From Bradyrhizobium monzae (GTDB lineage Bacteria; Pseudomonadota; Alphaproteobacteria; Rhizobiales; Xanthobacteraceae), in assembly GCF_021458635.1 (NCBI RefSeq), contig NZ_JAIRDQ010000002.1, forward strand, positions 186,001 to 250,000: a DNA stretch of 64,000 bases, given 5' to 3'. This document shows, piece after piece, positions 33,363-40,759 of the stretch. The position numbers and the translations under genes were made by a program. The first letter of the stretch is position 1. Each line of letters starts with the position of its first letter. The notes below the pieces were generated by a model. That model worked only from the letters and a program-made list of their open reading frames with translations. It did no database searches and was not told the origin of the DNA.

Positions 33363-34400
33363 TCAGGACTTGGACGCGGTGCTGCCTGTGGACAGCCGCT
33401 CGGCATAGTCGATGGCCTCGATCAGGCTGTGCTCGTTGGCGATGCCCTTGCCGGCGATGTCGAAGGCAGTGCCGTGATCGACGGAGGTGCGGGTGATCGG
33501 CAGGCCCAGCGTGATGTTGACGCCGGAGAGCTCCTGCCAGCGGCCGGTGGCGGGATCGACCTGGAAGCCAAGCAGCTTGACGGGGATGTGCCCCTGGTCG
33601 TGATACATCGCGACCGCGGCATCATACTGGCCGGCGCGCAGCTTGACGAAGATGGTGTCGCCGGGCACGGGACCGACGACGTCGAGCCCGTCGGCGACCG
33701 CCTTCGCGATCGTCGGCGCGGAGACGTCGATATCCTGCCGGCCGAACAGACCGCCCTCGCCCGCATGCGGGTTGAGCGCCGCGATCGCGATCTTCGGCTT
33801 GGCGATGCCGAGCCGCAGCAGCGCATCGTTGGTGAGATCGATCACCATGCGCAGCCGCTCGGGCGTCAGGCGTTTTGGCACGTCCTCCAGCGCGACGTGG
33901 GTCGAGACATGACTGACGCGCATGTTGCCGTGGGCAAGCAGCATCACCGAGCCGCGCACGCCAGTGAGATGCGCCAGCATCTCGGTGTGCCCGGGAAAGT
34001 GATAACCGGCCTTGTTGAGAGCTTCCTTGTTCAGGGGCGCCGTGACGATGGCTCCGGTTCGGCCGGCCTGCGTCAGTCGCACGCCCTGCTCGATCGCCTT
34101 GTAGGCAAAGCGGCCGCCGTCGGCGCTGAGCACGCCGGGCTTGATCGGGTCGCCCTCGACGTCGGCTTGCAGGTAGCAGAGGTTGGGCCATTCGCGATCG
34201 TCGGCCTTGACTTGCGGGATCGCAACGTCGCTGCCGAGCGCGGCCTTCGCGCCGTCCAGCGCAGCGCCGCTGCCGATGATCAGCAGGCGCAGATCGCCAC
34301 TCGCGATCCGCTCCTTCAATCCGACGCAGGCCTTGACGATGATCTCGGGTCCGATCCCGGCGGGATCGCCCATGGTGATGGCAAGATGACGCGAGGTCAT
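33363..34400 (-). CDS. pdxA2: PdxA2-type 4-phospho-D-threonate/erythronate 3-dehydrogenase
   Basis: 345 residues from the ATG at 34400 (frame open to 34589 in shadow). PdxA-family blocks are clear: TMGDPAGIGPEI (about 9-20), APLNKEAL, GHTEMLAHL, ALNPHAGEGGLFG and AMYHDQGHIPVK, which supply the metal-binding histidines. True PdxA acts in vitamin B6 synthesis. The four-base overlap with a DUF1537 kinase instead points to the PdxA2 role, oxidising phosphorylated four-carbon acid sugars to dihydroxyacetone phosphate and CO2. That pairing is established for D-threonate and D-erythronate pathways. Confidence 0.85.
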   Translation of the reverse strand: MTSRHLAITMGDPAGIGPEIIVKACVGLKERIASGDLRLLIIGSGAALDGAKAALGSDVAIPQVKADDREWPNLCYLQADVEGDPIKPGVLSADGGRFAYKAIEQGVRLTQAGRTGAIVTAPLNKEALNKAGYHFPGHTEMLAHLTGVRGSVMLLAHGNMRVSHVSTHVALEDVPKRLTPERLRMVIDLTNDALLRLGIAKPKIAIAALNPHAGEGGLFGRQDIDVSAPTIAKAVADGLDVVGPVPGDTIFVKLRAGQYDAAVAMYHDQGHIPVKLLGFQVDPATGRWQELSGVNITLGLPITRTSVDHGTAFDIAGKGIANEHSLIEAIDYAERLSTGSTASKS

Positions 34401-35503
34401 GTCGAACTCCCCAGATTGAGCAAATGATTGTCCCGAAGCAGATCGCGCCAGAGATCGCGCGCGCCGAACGCTCCGGATTTCGAGATGACATCGACGCCGG
34501 CCCAGCGGCCGCCTTGCAGCGTCGAGCGCGGCAGGCCCGGCACGATACGCCCCGTCACCTGCAGCGCGTGCGCGCCGAGTGCAAGGCATACGGCCTTCAG
34601 CGTCTCTCCGCCAGCAACGATCAGGGTTCCCGGCGGATCGAGCGCCGCGATCAGCGCCATCAGCTCGCGCGCGATCCGTTGCGCGGCATCAGTGCGCGAC
34701 AGTCCTTCGGCAAGCGAGAACTTCACCAGCGCCACGCCGTCGTCGGCCAGCTTGCGTTGAACGACCGCGCTGCCCTCACCCTCGGCGAGCGCAAGAGTGG
34801 CGTCGCCACACGCATCCAGCTGCGAGGCGGTGGCGGCCTGGTCCGAGCCAAACAGGCCGAGCACCGGGCGCTTCAATTTCGAAGGCGCATCTGCGCGGTG
34901 GCCACGCGCAAGTGCGCCGGCCAAACCGCCGCTGCCGCACCACAGCACCGGCCCCGGCATCCGCCGCGCCATCTCGACAACGCGATCGAGATCGAGGTCG
35001 CTCTCGGCATCGAAGACCTGAACGCCGCCTTGCGCCAGCGTGTCGGCGCTGCCGCGCTGCGCCTCGACGCCATCCCGTCTCAACTGGTCCAGCAGATTGT
35101 CGCCGACGCGATGCCAGTCGCCTTCCACGTTGCGCGCATATTGTTGGGCATCGACGGTGCGGCGTCCCTGATAGTCGAAGGCAGGCGCGACCACGCATGA
35201 CGCCCAGTGGCCGGTGCTCATGCAGGCGCCGAGCTCGGCCGCCCAAGCGCCACGTAGCAGGCTGTCCACCTTCTTGTAGGCGATCGTCCCATCGCACAGC
35301 AGCGGCGCCAGCCGCCCGGCGATCGCGACGCTTTCGGCCTTTGAACGCTCGCGGGTGCCGCTGTCGATCGCCAGACTTGGGAAGCCTGACCCCGCGGGCG
35401 TGTCCGCCCAGATGACGTCGAACGGTCCGCACAGGCCGACAAACTCCGCCGCGGTGTCGAGTGCACCGGTAAGATCGTCAGCAAGCAGGCGAACGCGCGT
35501 CAT
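34397..35503 (-). CDS. Four-carbon acid sugar kinase (DUF1537 family)
   Basis: 368 residues. The N-terminal RLLADDLTGALDTAAEFVG block (about 4-22) is the DUF1537 substrate-domain signature. The C-terminal nucleotide-binding domain shows TLIVAGGETLKAVCLALGA and GRIVPGLPRS. These kinases phosphorylate D-threonate, L-threonate, D-erythronate or related acids for the adjacent dehydrogenase. The gene overlaps pdxA2 by four bases and follows the DapA-family gene by 24 bases. Confidence 0.85.
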   Translation of the reverse strand: MTRVRLLADDLTGALDTAAEFVGLCGPFDVIWADTPAGSGFPSLAIDSGTRERSKAESVAIAGRLAPLLCDGTIAYKKVDSLLRGAWAAELGACMSTGHWASCVVAPAFDYQGRRTVDAQQYARNVEGDWHRVGDNLLDQLRRDGVEAQRGSADTLAQGGVQVFDAESDLDLDRVVEMARRMPGPVLWCGSGGLAGALARGHRADAPSKLKRPVLGLFGSDQAATASQLDACGDATLALAEGEGSAVVQRKLADDGVALVKFSLAEGLSRTDAAQRIARELMALIAALDPPGTLIVAGGETLKAVCLALGAHALQVTGRIVPGLPRSTLQGGRWAGVDVISKSGAFGARDLWRDLLRDNHLLNLGSST

Positions 35504-35527
35504 CGTGATGCGGCTCCCGCTTCAGCC

Positions 35528-36463
35528 CTAAGCGGCTTTCGCGAATGCCGCCGCATTCGCGAGCAGCTCTTTCAATTGAGCAGCCGGCAAGGTCTCCAGC
35601 GGCGGCCGCAGGCGCTGCCACTCGGCATGACCGGTGCGCTCGGCCATCAGCGCCTTCAGGGAGGGCATCTGCGCGAAGCGCGACACCAGTTCGCGCGCCT
35701 TGACGATGCGCGCCTGCGCAGCTGCGAGGTTTGCGTCGTCGTCGCTGTCCCGGAAATGCTTGAAGACATAGGCGAGATCGCGCGCGACGAGGTTCGAAGT
35801 CGCGGTGATGCAGCCCGCGCCGCCCTTGCGCAGCAGCGGCAGCAGCAGCGGGTCGGCGCCGGTCAGCACCGAAAAGCCCGGGAACCGCTCGACCATCGCG
35901 GTCATGTTGGCGAAGTCGCCCGAGGAATCCTTGATGCCGACGATGGTCGACGGATAGGCCGCGCGCAACCGCTCGATCAGCGCGTGCGAGATCGGCTGCA
36001 TCGACATTTGCGGGATATGATAGAGCACGATCTTGAGGCGCTTGTCGCCGATGCGCTGGATGATCTCGCTATAGGCGGCATAGACGCCGTCGTCGCTGAC
36101 ATTCTTGTAGTAGAACGGCGGCAGCATCACCACGGTATCGACGCCAACCGACAGCGCATGGCGCGTCAACGCGATGGTGTCGGTGAACGCGGCGACGCCG
36201 GTGCCCGGCAGCAATTGGTTCGGCTTGATGCCTCCGGCGATCACGGCCTCCAGCAGCGCGGTACGCTCGGAGACCGAGAATGAGTTCGCCTCCCCCGTCG
36301 TGCCAAGCATCGCAATGGCATCACAGCCTTCATTCAGCAAATAGCGGCAATGCGCGACAAAGCGCGCATGATCCGGGGCAAGCTCGCCGTCGAGCGGCGT
36401 CAACGCGGCGGAGAACACGCCATGTGGGTGCAAGGACTGGGGGTGTAGCGATGATGTCGACAA
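35528..36463 (-). CDS. Dihydrodipicolinate synthase (DapA)/N-acetylneuraminate lyase family aldolase
   Basis: 311 residues with TIM-barrel class I aldolase features: LGTTGEANSFSVSER (about 53-67), the Tyr in VLYHIPQ (about 146-152) and the Schiff-base Lys in VGIKDSSGDFANM (about 175-187). Given the acid-sugar operon, it more likely cleaves or forms a 2-keto-3-deoxy sugar acid than makes lysine precursors (inference). It is the first gene of the leftward operon; a palindromic operator lies 28-51 bases upstream of its start. Confidence 0.85.
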   Translation of the reverse strand: MSTSSLHPQSLHPHGVFSAALTPLDGELAPDHARFVAHCRYLLNEGCDAIAMLGTTGEANSFSVSERTALLEAVIAGGIKPNQLLPGTGVAAFTDTIALTRHALSVGVDTVVMLPPFYYKNVSDDGVYAAYSEIIQRIGDKRLKIVLYHIPQMSMQPISHALIERLRAAYPSTIVGIKDSSGDFANMTAMVERFPGFSVLTGADPLLLPLLRKGGAGCITATSNLVARDLAYVFKHFRDSDDDANLAAAQARIVKARELVSRFAQMPSLKALMAERTGHAEWQRLRPPLETLPAAQLKELLANAAAFAKAA

Positions 36464-36490
36464 AGCTTCCTCCGATTAACCGATCGATGT

Positions 36491-36514
36491 TGTTCGGAAT
36501 GCGAACATTTGTTC
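36491..36514. promoter_or_regulatory. Nested palindromes, probable IclR-type operator
   Basis: TGTTCGGAATGCGAACA (36491-36507) has 6-bp arms around 5 bases. The overlapping GAACATTTGTTC (36503-36514) has 5-bp arms around 2. Three TGTTC/GAACA half-sites are therefore phased in 24 bp between the acid-sugar operon start and the IclR remnant. This fits a regulator site controlling the leftward operon. Confidence 0.6.
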
Positions 36515-36545
36515 CAACCTGATCCGTTGGTAGGATCGGGCTGCC

Positions 36546-37013
36546 GTGGCGTCAAGGTCGCTCGGCATCCTCGATGGCGGCGATGTGTTCTATCTCGCGC
36601 GCGCCAGCGCGGGCCTCGACCGCTACAAGATGGATCGCCGGCCCGGCACGCGCATCCCCGCCTACAGCGCCGCACTCGGCCATGCCATGCTGGCGCATCT
36701 TGCGCGCAACGAGCAGATCGAGCGGCTGGAATCACGGCCCCGCGTCAAGCTGTCTGAGCGCACGCTGACCGGTCTCGACGCCCTGCTCGCCCGGCTCGAT
36801 CAGGTGAAGAAGAAGGGCCACGCCGTCTCCGGCGGCGAGAACGCCTACGGCCTGCGCACACTGGCGATGCCGATCCTGGACGCGCAAGGTTGTGTGATCG
36901 CCGGACTGAGCGTCACCGTGGATGCGATGCGCATGGGCATGCCGACCTTTCGCGATCAGGCGCTGCCGAAGCTGATGCGGCTGACCGGCTCACGATCAAG
37001 TCGGGCCTGTTGA
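36546..37013 (+). pseudogene. IclR-family regulator lacking its DNA-binding domain
   Basis: 155 residues from a GTG. The sequence is a clear IclR effector domain: GDVFYLARASAGLDRYKMD, RPGTRIPAYSAALGHAML, SGGENAYGLRTLAMPIL and IAGLSVTV. Full IclR proteins have about 90 more N-terminal residues with the winged helix. Here a stop (36531-36533) closes the frame just upstream, and the operator lies there instead. A deletion of the HTH part is likely. If translated, the fragment could still bind ligand or form mixed dimers. It is divergent from the acid-sugar operon. Confidence 0.75.
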
Positions 37014-37054
37014 GCTGAGCGCGCCGTTGGCGGAAGCGCGATCTCCCAAGACGG

Positions 37055-37258
37055 CTATTCCGGGACGAGTGTCGCAAGTCCGGCTTCGATAATGGTGATT
37101 TCCTCGCTCACCTGCGCGATGGAGTGCTGCGGGTCGACGCCGGTCACGGCCACCAGCTGCCGCAGCAGGTCCTGGCGATGCGCCAAAATATCTTCCAGGG
37201 CATCGCGATCGTTCAGCCGCACATAACCCTCAACGATCAATTCAACGGAACGCGACAT
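37055..37258 (-). CDS. Small hypothetical protein
   Basis: 67 residues (MSRSVELIVEGYVRLNDRDA...), strongly helical and acidic, with a GAGAG ribosome site just before the ATG. It has no membrane segment and no recognised family. It lies between the IclR remnant and RNase Z, separated by about 120 bases from the latter. Confidence 0.65.
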   Translation of the reverse strand: MSRSVELIVEGYVRLNDRDALEDILAHRQDLLRQLVAVTGVDPQHSIAQVSEEITIIEAGLATLVPE

Positions 37259-37376
37259 GATACTCTCGATACAATCTGATTTCTAATCTCGCGAAAATAT
37301 CGCGCCGGCGCGCGGCTGCGGGAATGAAGTCGCGTAAACCTTGACAGATAAGATTAATGGCCGTGCAACGCACTGC

Positions 37377-38282
37377 CTAAACAGTGATGCGATCGAAGTC
37401 TGCGGCGATCCGGACGTCCGGAAAGATCTTTGCCGCCTCGGCCAGGATCTCTCCCTCCTCATAGCGACCCGACAGATGGGTCAGCACGAGCTGCCGGACG
37501 TTATTCGTGGCCGCGAACTGAGCCGCCTCGGCCGCGGTGAGATGACCGTAATCCCGCGCGGTCGGCGCATCCCGATCCAGGAACGTCGCCTCGATCACCA
37601 GCAGGTCCGCATCCGCAACATGTTTCGATAACCCATCGGTGGTCTCGGTGTCGCCGATCACGACCAGCTTCTTGGCCCCGCTCGGCGGACCCAGGACATC
37701 CTCCGGATCGATCGTCCGGCCACCGTCAATCGTGACCGGCCGACCTGCGGCAAGCTCGCCGCGCATGGGACCATCGGGCACACCGAGGGCAGAGAGACGA
37801 TCGGACAAGAGATGGCGGCGCGCGGGGCTTTGGAACGAGAAGCCAAAGCTGTCGGTGTCACGATGACGGACCGGAAAACAGCCGACGACGAAGTCGCCGG
37901 CGTCGGCGACCTGCTCTTCAGAAAGGGGGGCGAATTGCACCGCAATCGGCGCCCGCCCCTCGCCCCACAGGCCCGTAAGCATGCGGATGACGATATCGAG
38001 CGTGCGTGGCCCGCCATGGATCGTCATGACATCGGAGGTCTGCCGCAGCCCCAATGTCGAGAACAGGCCGGGGATGCCGAGCACGTGGTCGAGATGCCCG
38101 TGCGTCAGAAGAATGCGATCGAGCCGCCGAAAGCCGGCGCCGCTTCGCAGCAGCTGGCGCTGCGTGCCCTCGCCGCAATCGATCAGCATGCGCTGGCCCG
38201 CGACCTCCAGAAGAAGCGCGGGATGGTTGCGCTCTGCGGATGGAACGCTGGCCGAGGTCCCAAGAAATGTCAGGGCGAACAT
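37377..38282 (-). CDS. rnz: Ribonuclease Z-like metallo-beta-lactamase protein
   Basis: 301 residues, typical for bacterial RNase Z (tRNase Z), the cytoplasmic endonuclease that matures tRNA 3' ends. MFALTFLGTSASVPSAERN at the N-terminus and the zinc motif LLTHGHLDHVLGIPG (about 58-72) are diagnostic. Further zinc ligands occur in VIGDTETT, EATFL and the C-terminal LVLTHLSGRYEEG. The exosite arm region LTGLWGEGRAPI is short. No operon partner is evident. Confidence 0.88.
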   Translation of the reverse strand: MFALTFLGTSASVPSAERNHPALLLEVAGQRMLIDCGEGTQRQLLRSGAGFRRLDRILLTHGHLDHVLGIPGLFSTLGLRQTSDVMTIHGGPRTLDIVIRMLTGLWGEGRAPIAVQFAPLSEEQVADAGDFVVGCFPVRHRDTDSFGFSFQSPARRHLLSDRLSALGVPDGPMRGELAAGRPVTIDGGRTIDPEDVLGPPSGAKKLVVIGDTETTDGLSKHVADADLLVIEATFLDRDAPTARDYGHLTAAEAAQFAATNNVRQLVLTHLSGRYEEGEILAEAAKIFPDVRIAADFDRITV

Positions 38283-38327
38283 TGTTGACTCTTGTGCAAG
38301 GTCGAAAGGGCTGATCCGCCCTTATAG

Positions 38328-38525
38328 CCGAGCGCGGACCGCCCGCGCCCCCACACGCAGGCAGATATGGTTCCCGTCGCGCCGCCTCCTCAGCCCATCG
38401 GCGTCCAGATCATCGGGCCGTATCTGGAGGACCGCACGACGATTGCGCTGGCCGGGCTGATCGAACGCGAATTCGGCGGCTTTGTGCTGCCGCCGGTGCT
38501 GTCTGCAAATCAGTCCGCGAGCTAA
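38328..38525 (+). pseudogene. C-terminal remnant of an amidase-signature enzyme
   Basis: The plus frame open from 38328 (ATG at 38367) encodes PIGVQIIGPYLEDRTTIALA then GLIEREFGGFVLPP. This is the closing segment of GatA/AmdA-type amidases, where it follows the catalytic domain by hundreds of residues. The Ser-cisSer-Lys triad region is missing. A stop at 38325 precedes the frame. It is a gene fragment left between RNase Z and the TetR regulator. Confidence 0.7.
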
Positions 38526-38533
38526 CCGAGCTG

Positions 38534-39139
38534 TTACGTTCGATCGGCCGACTGCGCCTCGACCGCCTGCACCGCCACGGTCGCGACTTGCCGCAGTGCT
38601 TCGCGGTCGGAGCCGGAAGATGCCATCACGCCCATGCCGACCGAGACGGCCGACACATAACGCGCGAGGGCCGCAGGATCCGACGTCGGCTTGAGATCAC
38701 CGTCGGCCTTGGCGCGCACAAAACGGTCGCGCAGCTGGTCTTCGTTTTGCGCGCGGCGGGCGGCGAGCTCGAAGGGGACATTCTCGGAGCCGGTGCCGCA
38801 GGCGATACCGCCTTGGACGAGCAGGCAGCCGGGCGGATTGGCCGGATCGGTCTGCTTTTCGGCGATGCCGATCAGCATCCGCTCGGCGACATCGCGGGCG
38901 GTCGGTGCGGCGACCACCACGTCCATCCAGGCGCCGCGCAATTTACTGTAGCGATCGAGCGCGGCCTTGAGCAGGCCTTCCTTGTTGCCGAAGCAGGCAT
39001 AGAGGCTCGGCGGGTTGATACCCATGGCCTCGGTGAGCTGGGCAATTGTGGCGCCCTCATAGCCATGGCGCCAAAACACTTCCATCGCCTGATCCAACGC
39101 CACTTCGGCGTCGAATTCGCGGGGGCGTCCCATGCCCAT
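38534..39139 (-). CDS. TetR-family transcriptional regulator
   Basis: 201 residues. The N-terminal HTH is GYEGATIAQLTEAMGINPPS then LYACFGNKEGLL (about 27-58), preceded by GRPREFD. The C-terminal part resembles the TetR_C group found in efflux repressors. It is divergent from a MexEF-type RND operon across about 200 bases containing a 16-bp palindrome. It therefore most likely represses that pump and is released by a pump substrate. Confidence 0.9.
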   Translation of the reverse strand: MGMGRPREFDAEVALDQAMEVFWRHGYEGATIAQLTEAMGINPPSLYACFGNKEGLLKAALDRYSKLRGAWMDVVVAAPTARDVAERMLIGIAEKQTDPANPPGCLLVQGGIACGTGSENVPFELAARRAQNEDQLRDRFVRAKADGDLKPTSDPAALARYVSAVSVGMGVMASSGSDREALRQVATVAVQAVEAQSADRT

Positions 39140-39308
39140 ATGCCTGTCTCCTCAGGAATCAGCGTCGCCCCTCGGACTAACGCCTGATCCTATCTATTTG
39201 TTCTGTCTTTCTTTTCTATTCCGCCTTCCCATTCTTGCGGTAAGCGGCTACAATTTTCTTAGCGAACGGTACATAAGTATCTTGCGCTGCGATATCCAGC
39301 TCCACATC

Positions 39309-39324
39309 TGTAGTGAACACTACA
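39309..39324. promoter_or_regulatory. TetR-type operator palindrome
   Basis: TGTAGTGAACACTACA has perfect 7-bp arms around AA. It lies 17 bases before the adaptor ATG at 39341 and about 170 bases from the TetR start, in the divergent control region. A perfect palindrome of this size and place is the expected TetR site. Confidence 0.75.
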
Positions 39325-39340
39325 TTTCTGGAGCGCGCAA

Positions 39341-40582
39341 ATGCCCCCGTCCCAAAATCCCTCTCGTCCCGGCCGTATCCGTCGCCTTCTCGGCGGTGTT
39401 GCTGTTGTGGGCGCCCTCGCCGTAACTGGCTCGATCGCGACCGGCCACTATTTCCGTGCCGCGCAAGCGACCGCAACGGCGGCCGCGGCTGAGCAAGCCG
39501 TCTCCGTGACGGTCGCGATGATCGAGCCAAAGCAGACCGTGCTGTGGGACGATTTCTCGGGCCGGCTCGAGGCCATCAACCGCGTCGAGCTTCGCCCGCG
39601 CGTGGCAGGCGCGATCCTGTCGACCAATTTTACCGAAGGCGCACTGGTGAAGGCCGGTGATGTCCTGTTCAAGATCGATCCGGCGCCTTACGAGGCCGAG
39701 GTCGACAAAGCCAACGCACAGCTCGAGGCTGCGAAGGCGCGCGTGGTGTTCACCCAGAGCGAGCTCGAACGCGGGGCGCAGCTTGTCGGCAATGCCGTCG
39801 TCACGCGGCGTGACTACGACCAGCGCGACAACGCCAATCGCGAGGCCATTGCCAACGTGAAGGCGGCGGAAGCGACGCTCCAGACCGCAAAGCTCAATCT
39901 CGACTACACCGAGGTGCGTGCGCCCGTGGACGGCCGCGTCGGCAAGTTCGAGATTACTGTCGGTAACCTCGTCGCCGCCGGCACCGCCTCGCCGGTCCTG
40001 ACATCGCTGGTCTCGGTCAATCCGATCTACGCCTCGTTCGATGCGGATGAAGAGGTCGTGCTGCGCGCGTTGAACTCGATCGCGGATGCCTCAGGCAAGC
40101 GTGGCAATCTCGATCAGATCCCCGTGGAGATGGCGACTTCCGGCGGCCTCTCGGCCAAGGGCCACATCCAGCTCATCGACAACCAGGTCAATGGACAGAG
40201 CGGCACCATCCGTGTCCGCGCGGTTTTCCAGAATGAGGACGGGCGTCTCATCCCCGGCCAGTTCGCCCGCGTGCGCATGGGCCAGCCGAAGCAGCAGACG
40301 CTGGTGATGATCGACGAGCGTGCGATCGGCACCGACCAGGACAAGAAGTTCGTGATGGCAGTCGGCGACGACAGCCGTGCCGTCTACCGGCCGATCACGC
40401 TCGGCGGCTCGGTCGACGGACTGCGCATCGTGACAGCGGGCCTGAAAACCGGTGATCGCATCGTCGTCAACGGCCTGCAGCGCGTGCGTCCCGGCGCTCT
40501 CCTCAAGACCGAGGTGGCAGCGATGGGTGCGCGCGGGCAGCAGGCCTCCAACCACAGCAACCAGGACGTGGTGCAACGCTAG
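39341..40582 (+). CDS. RND efflux periplasmic adaptor subunit (MexE-like)
   Basis: 413 residues. It has an N-terminal membrane anchor or signal (about 14-35), then the barrel-sandwich opening VELRPRVAGAILSTNFTEGA and the lipoyl motif LFKIDPAPYEAEVDKA. A coiled-coil hairpin follows (about 110-165), closed by LNLDYTEVRAPVDGRVG, with the beta-barrel GRLIPGQFARVRMG after it. It connects the RND pump to an outer-membrane channel. It starts the TetR-controlled operon. No channel gene follows. Confidence 0.92.
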   Translation: MPPSQNPSRPGRIRRLLGGVAVVGALAVTGSIATGHYFRAAQATATAAAAEQAVSVTVAMIEPKQTVLWDDFSGRLEAINRVELRPRVAGAILSTNFTEGALVKAGDVLFKIDPAPYEAEVDKANAQLEAAKARVVFTQSELERGAQLVGNAVVTRRDYDQRDNANREAIANVKAAEATLQTAKLNLDYTEVRAPVDGRVGKFEITVGNLVAAGTASPVLTSLVSVNPIYASFDADEEVVLRALNSIADASGKRGNLDQIPVEMATSGGLSAKGHIQLIDNQVNGQSGTIRVRAVFQNEDGRLIPGQFARVRMGQPKQQTLVMIDERAIGTDQDKKFVMAVGDDSRAVYRPITLGGSVDGLRIVTAGLKTGDRIVVNGLQRVRPGALLKTEVAAMGARGQQASNHSNQDVVQR

Positions 40583-40590
40583 TTACATGT

Positions 40591-40656
40591 CCGGGACGCG
40601 CGGCGTGTCGCGCCGAAGCTCCAAGAGCGTAGGCGGAGCCGCGCGCCCGGAATGAC
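40591..40656. repeat. Interspersed palindromic (REP-like) element
   Basis: CCGGGACGCGCGG (40591-40603) and GCTCC pair with GGAGCCGCGCGCCCGG (40634-40649), leaving a long imperfect hairpin followed by AATGACGACG. The CGTCATTCCGGG-type edge is the form seen in palindromic repeats scattered in Bradyrhizobium genomes. It sits between the adaptor and pump genes of one operon, where it could stabilise or attenuate the message. Confidence 0.5.
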
Positions 40657-40759
40657 GACGTCATAACGACCAAGACATCGCATCTCGATTCCGGCCTTCG
40701 TGGGTGTTCGCCCGCGTCCCGGAGTACGGGAGAGCTGTCTCTCGCGCAGGGGCAAAGCC

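Noticed and set aside
33363-34400. Housekeeping vitamin B6 PdxA
   Set aside because: The overlap with a DUF1537 kinase points to the PdxA2 acid-sugar role; family membership alone does not distinguish them.
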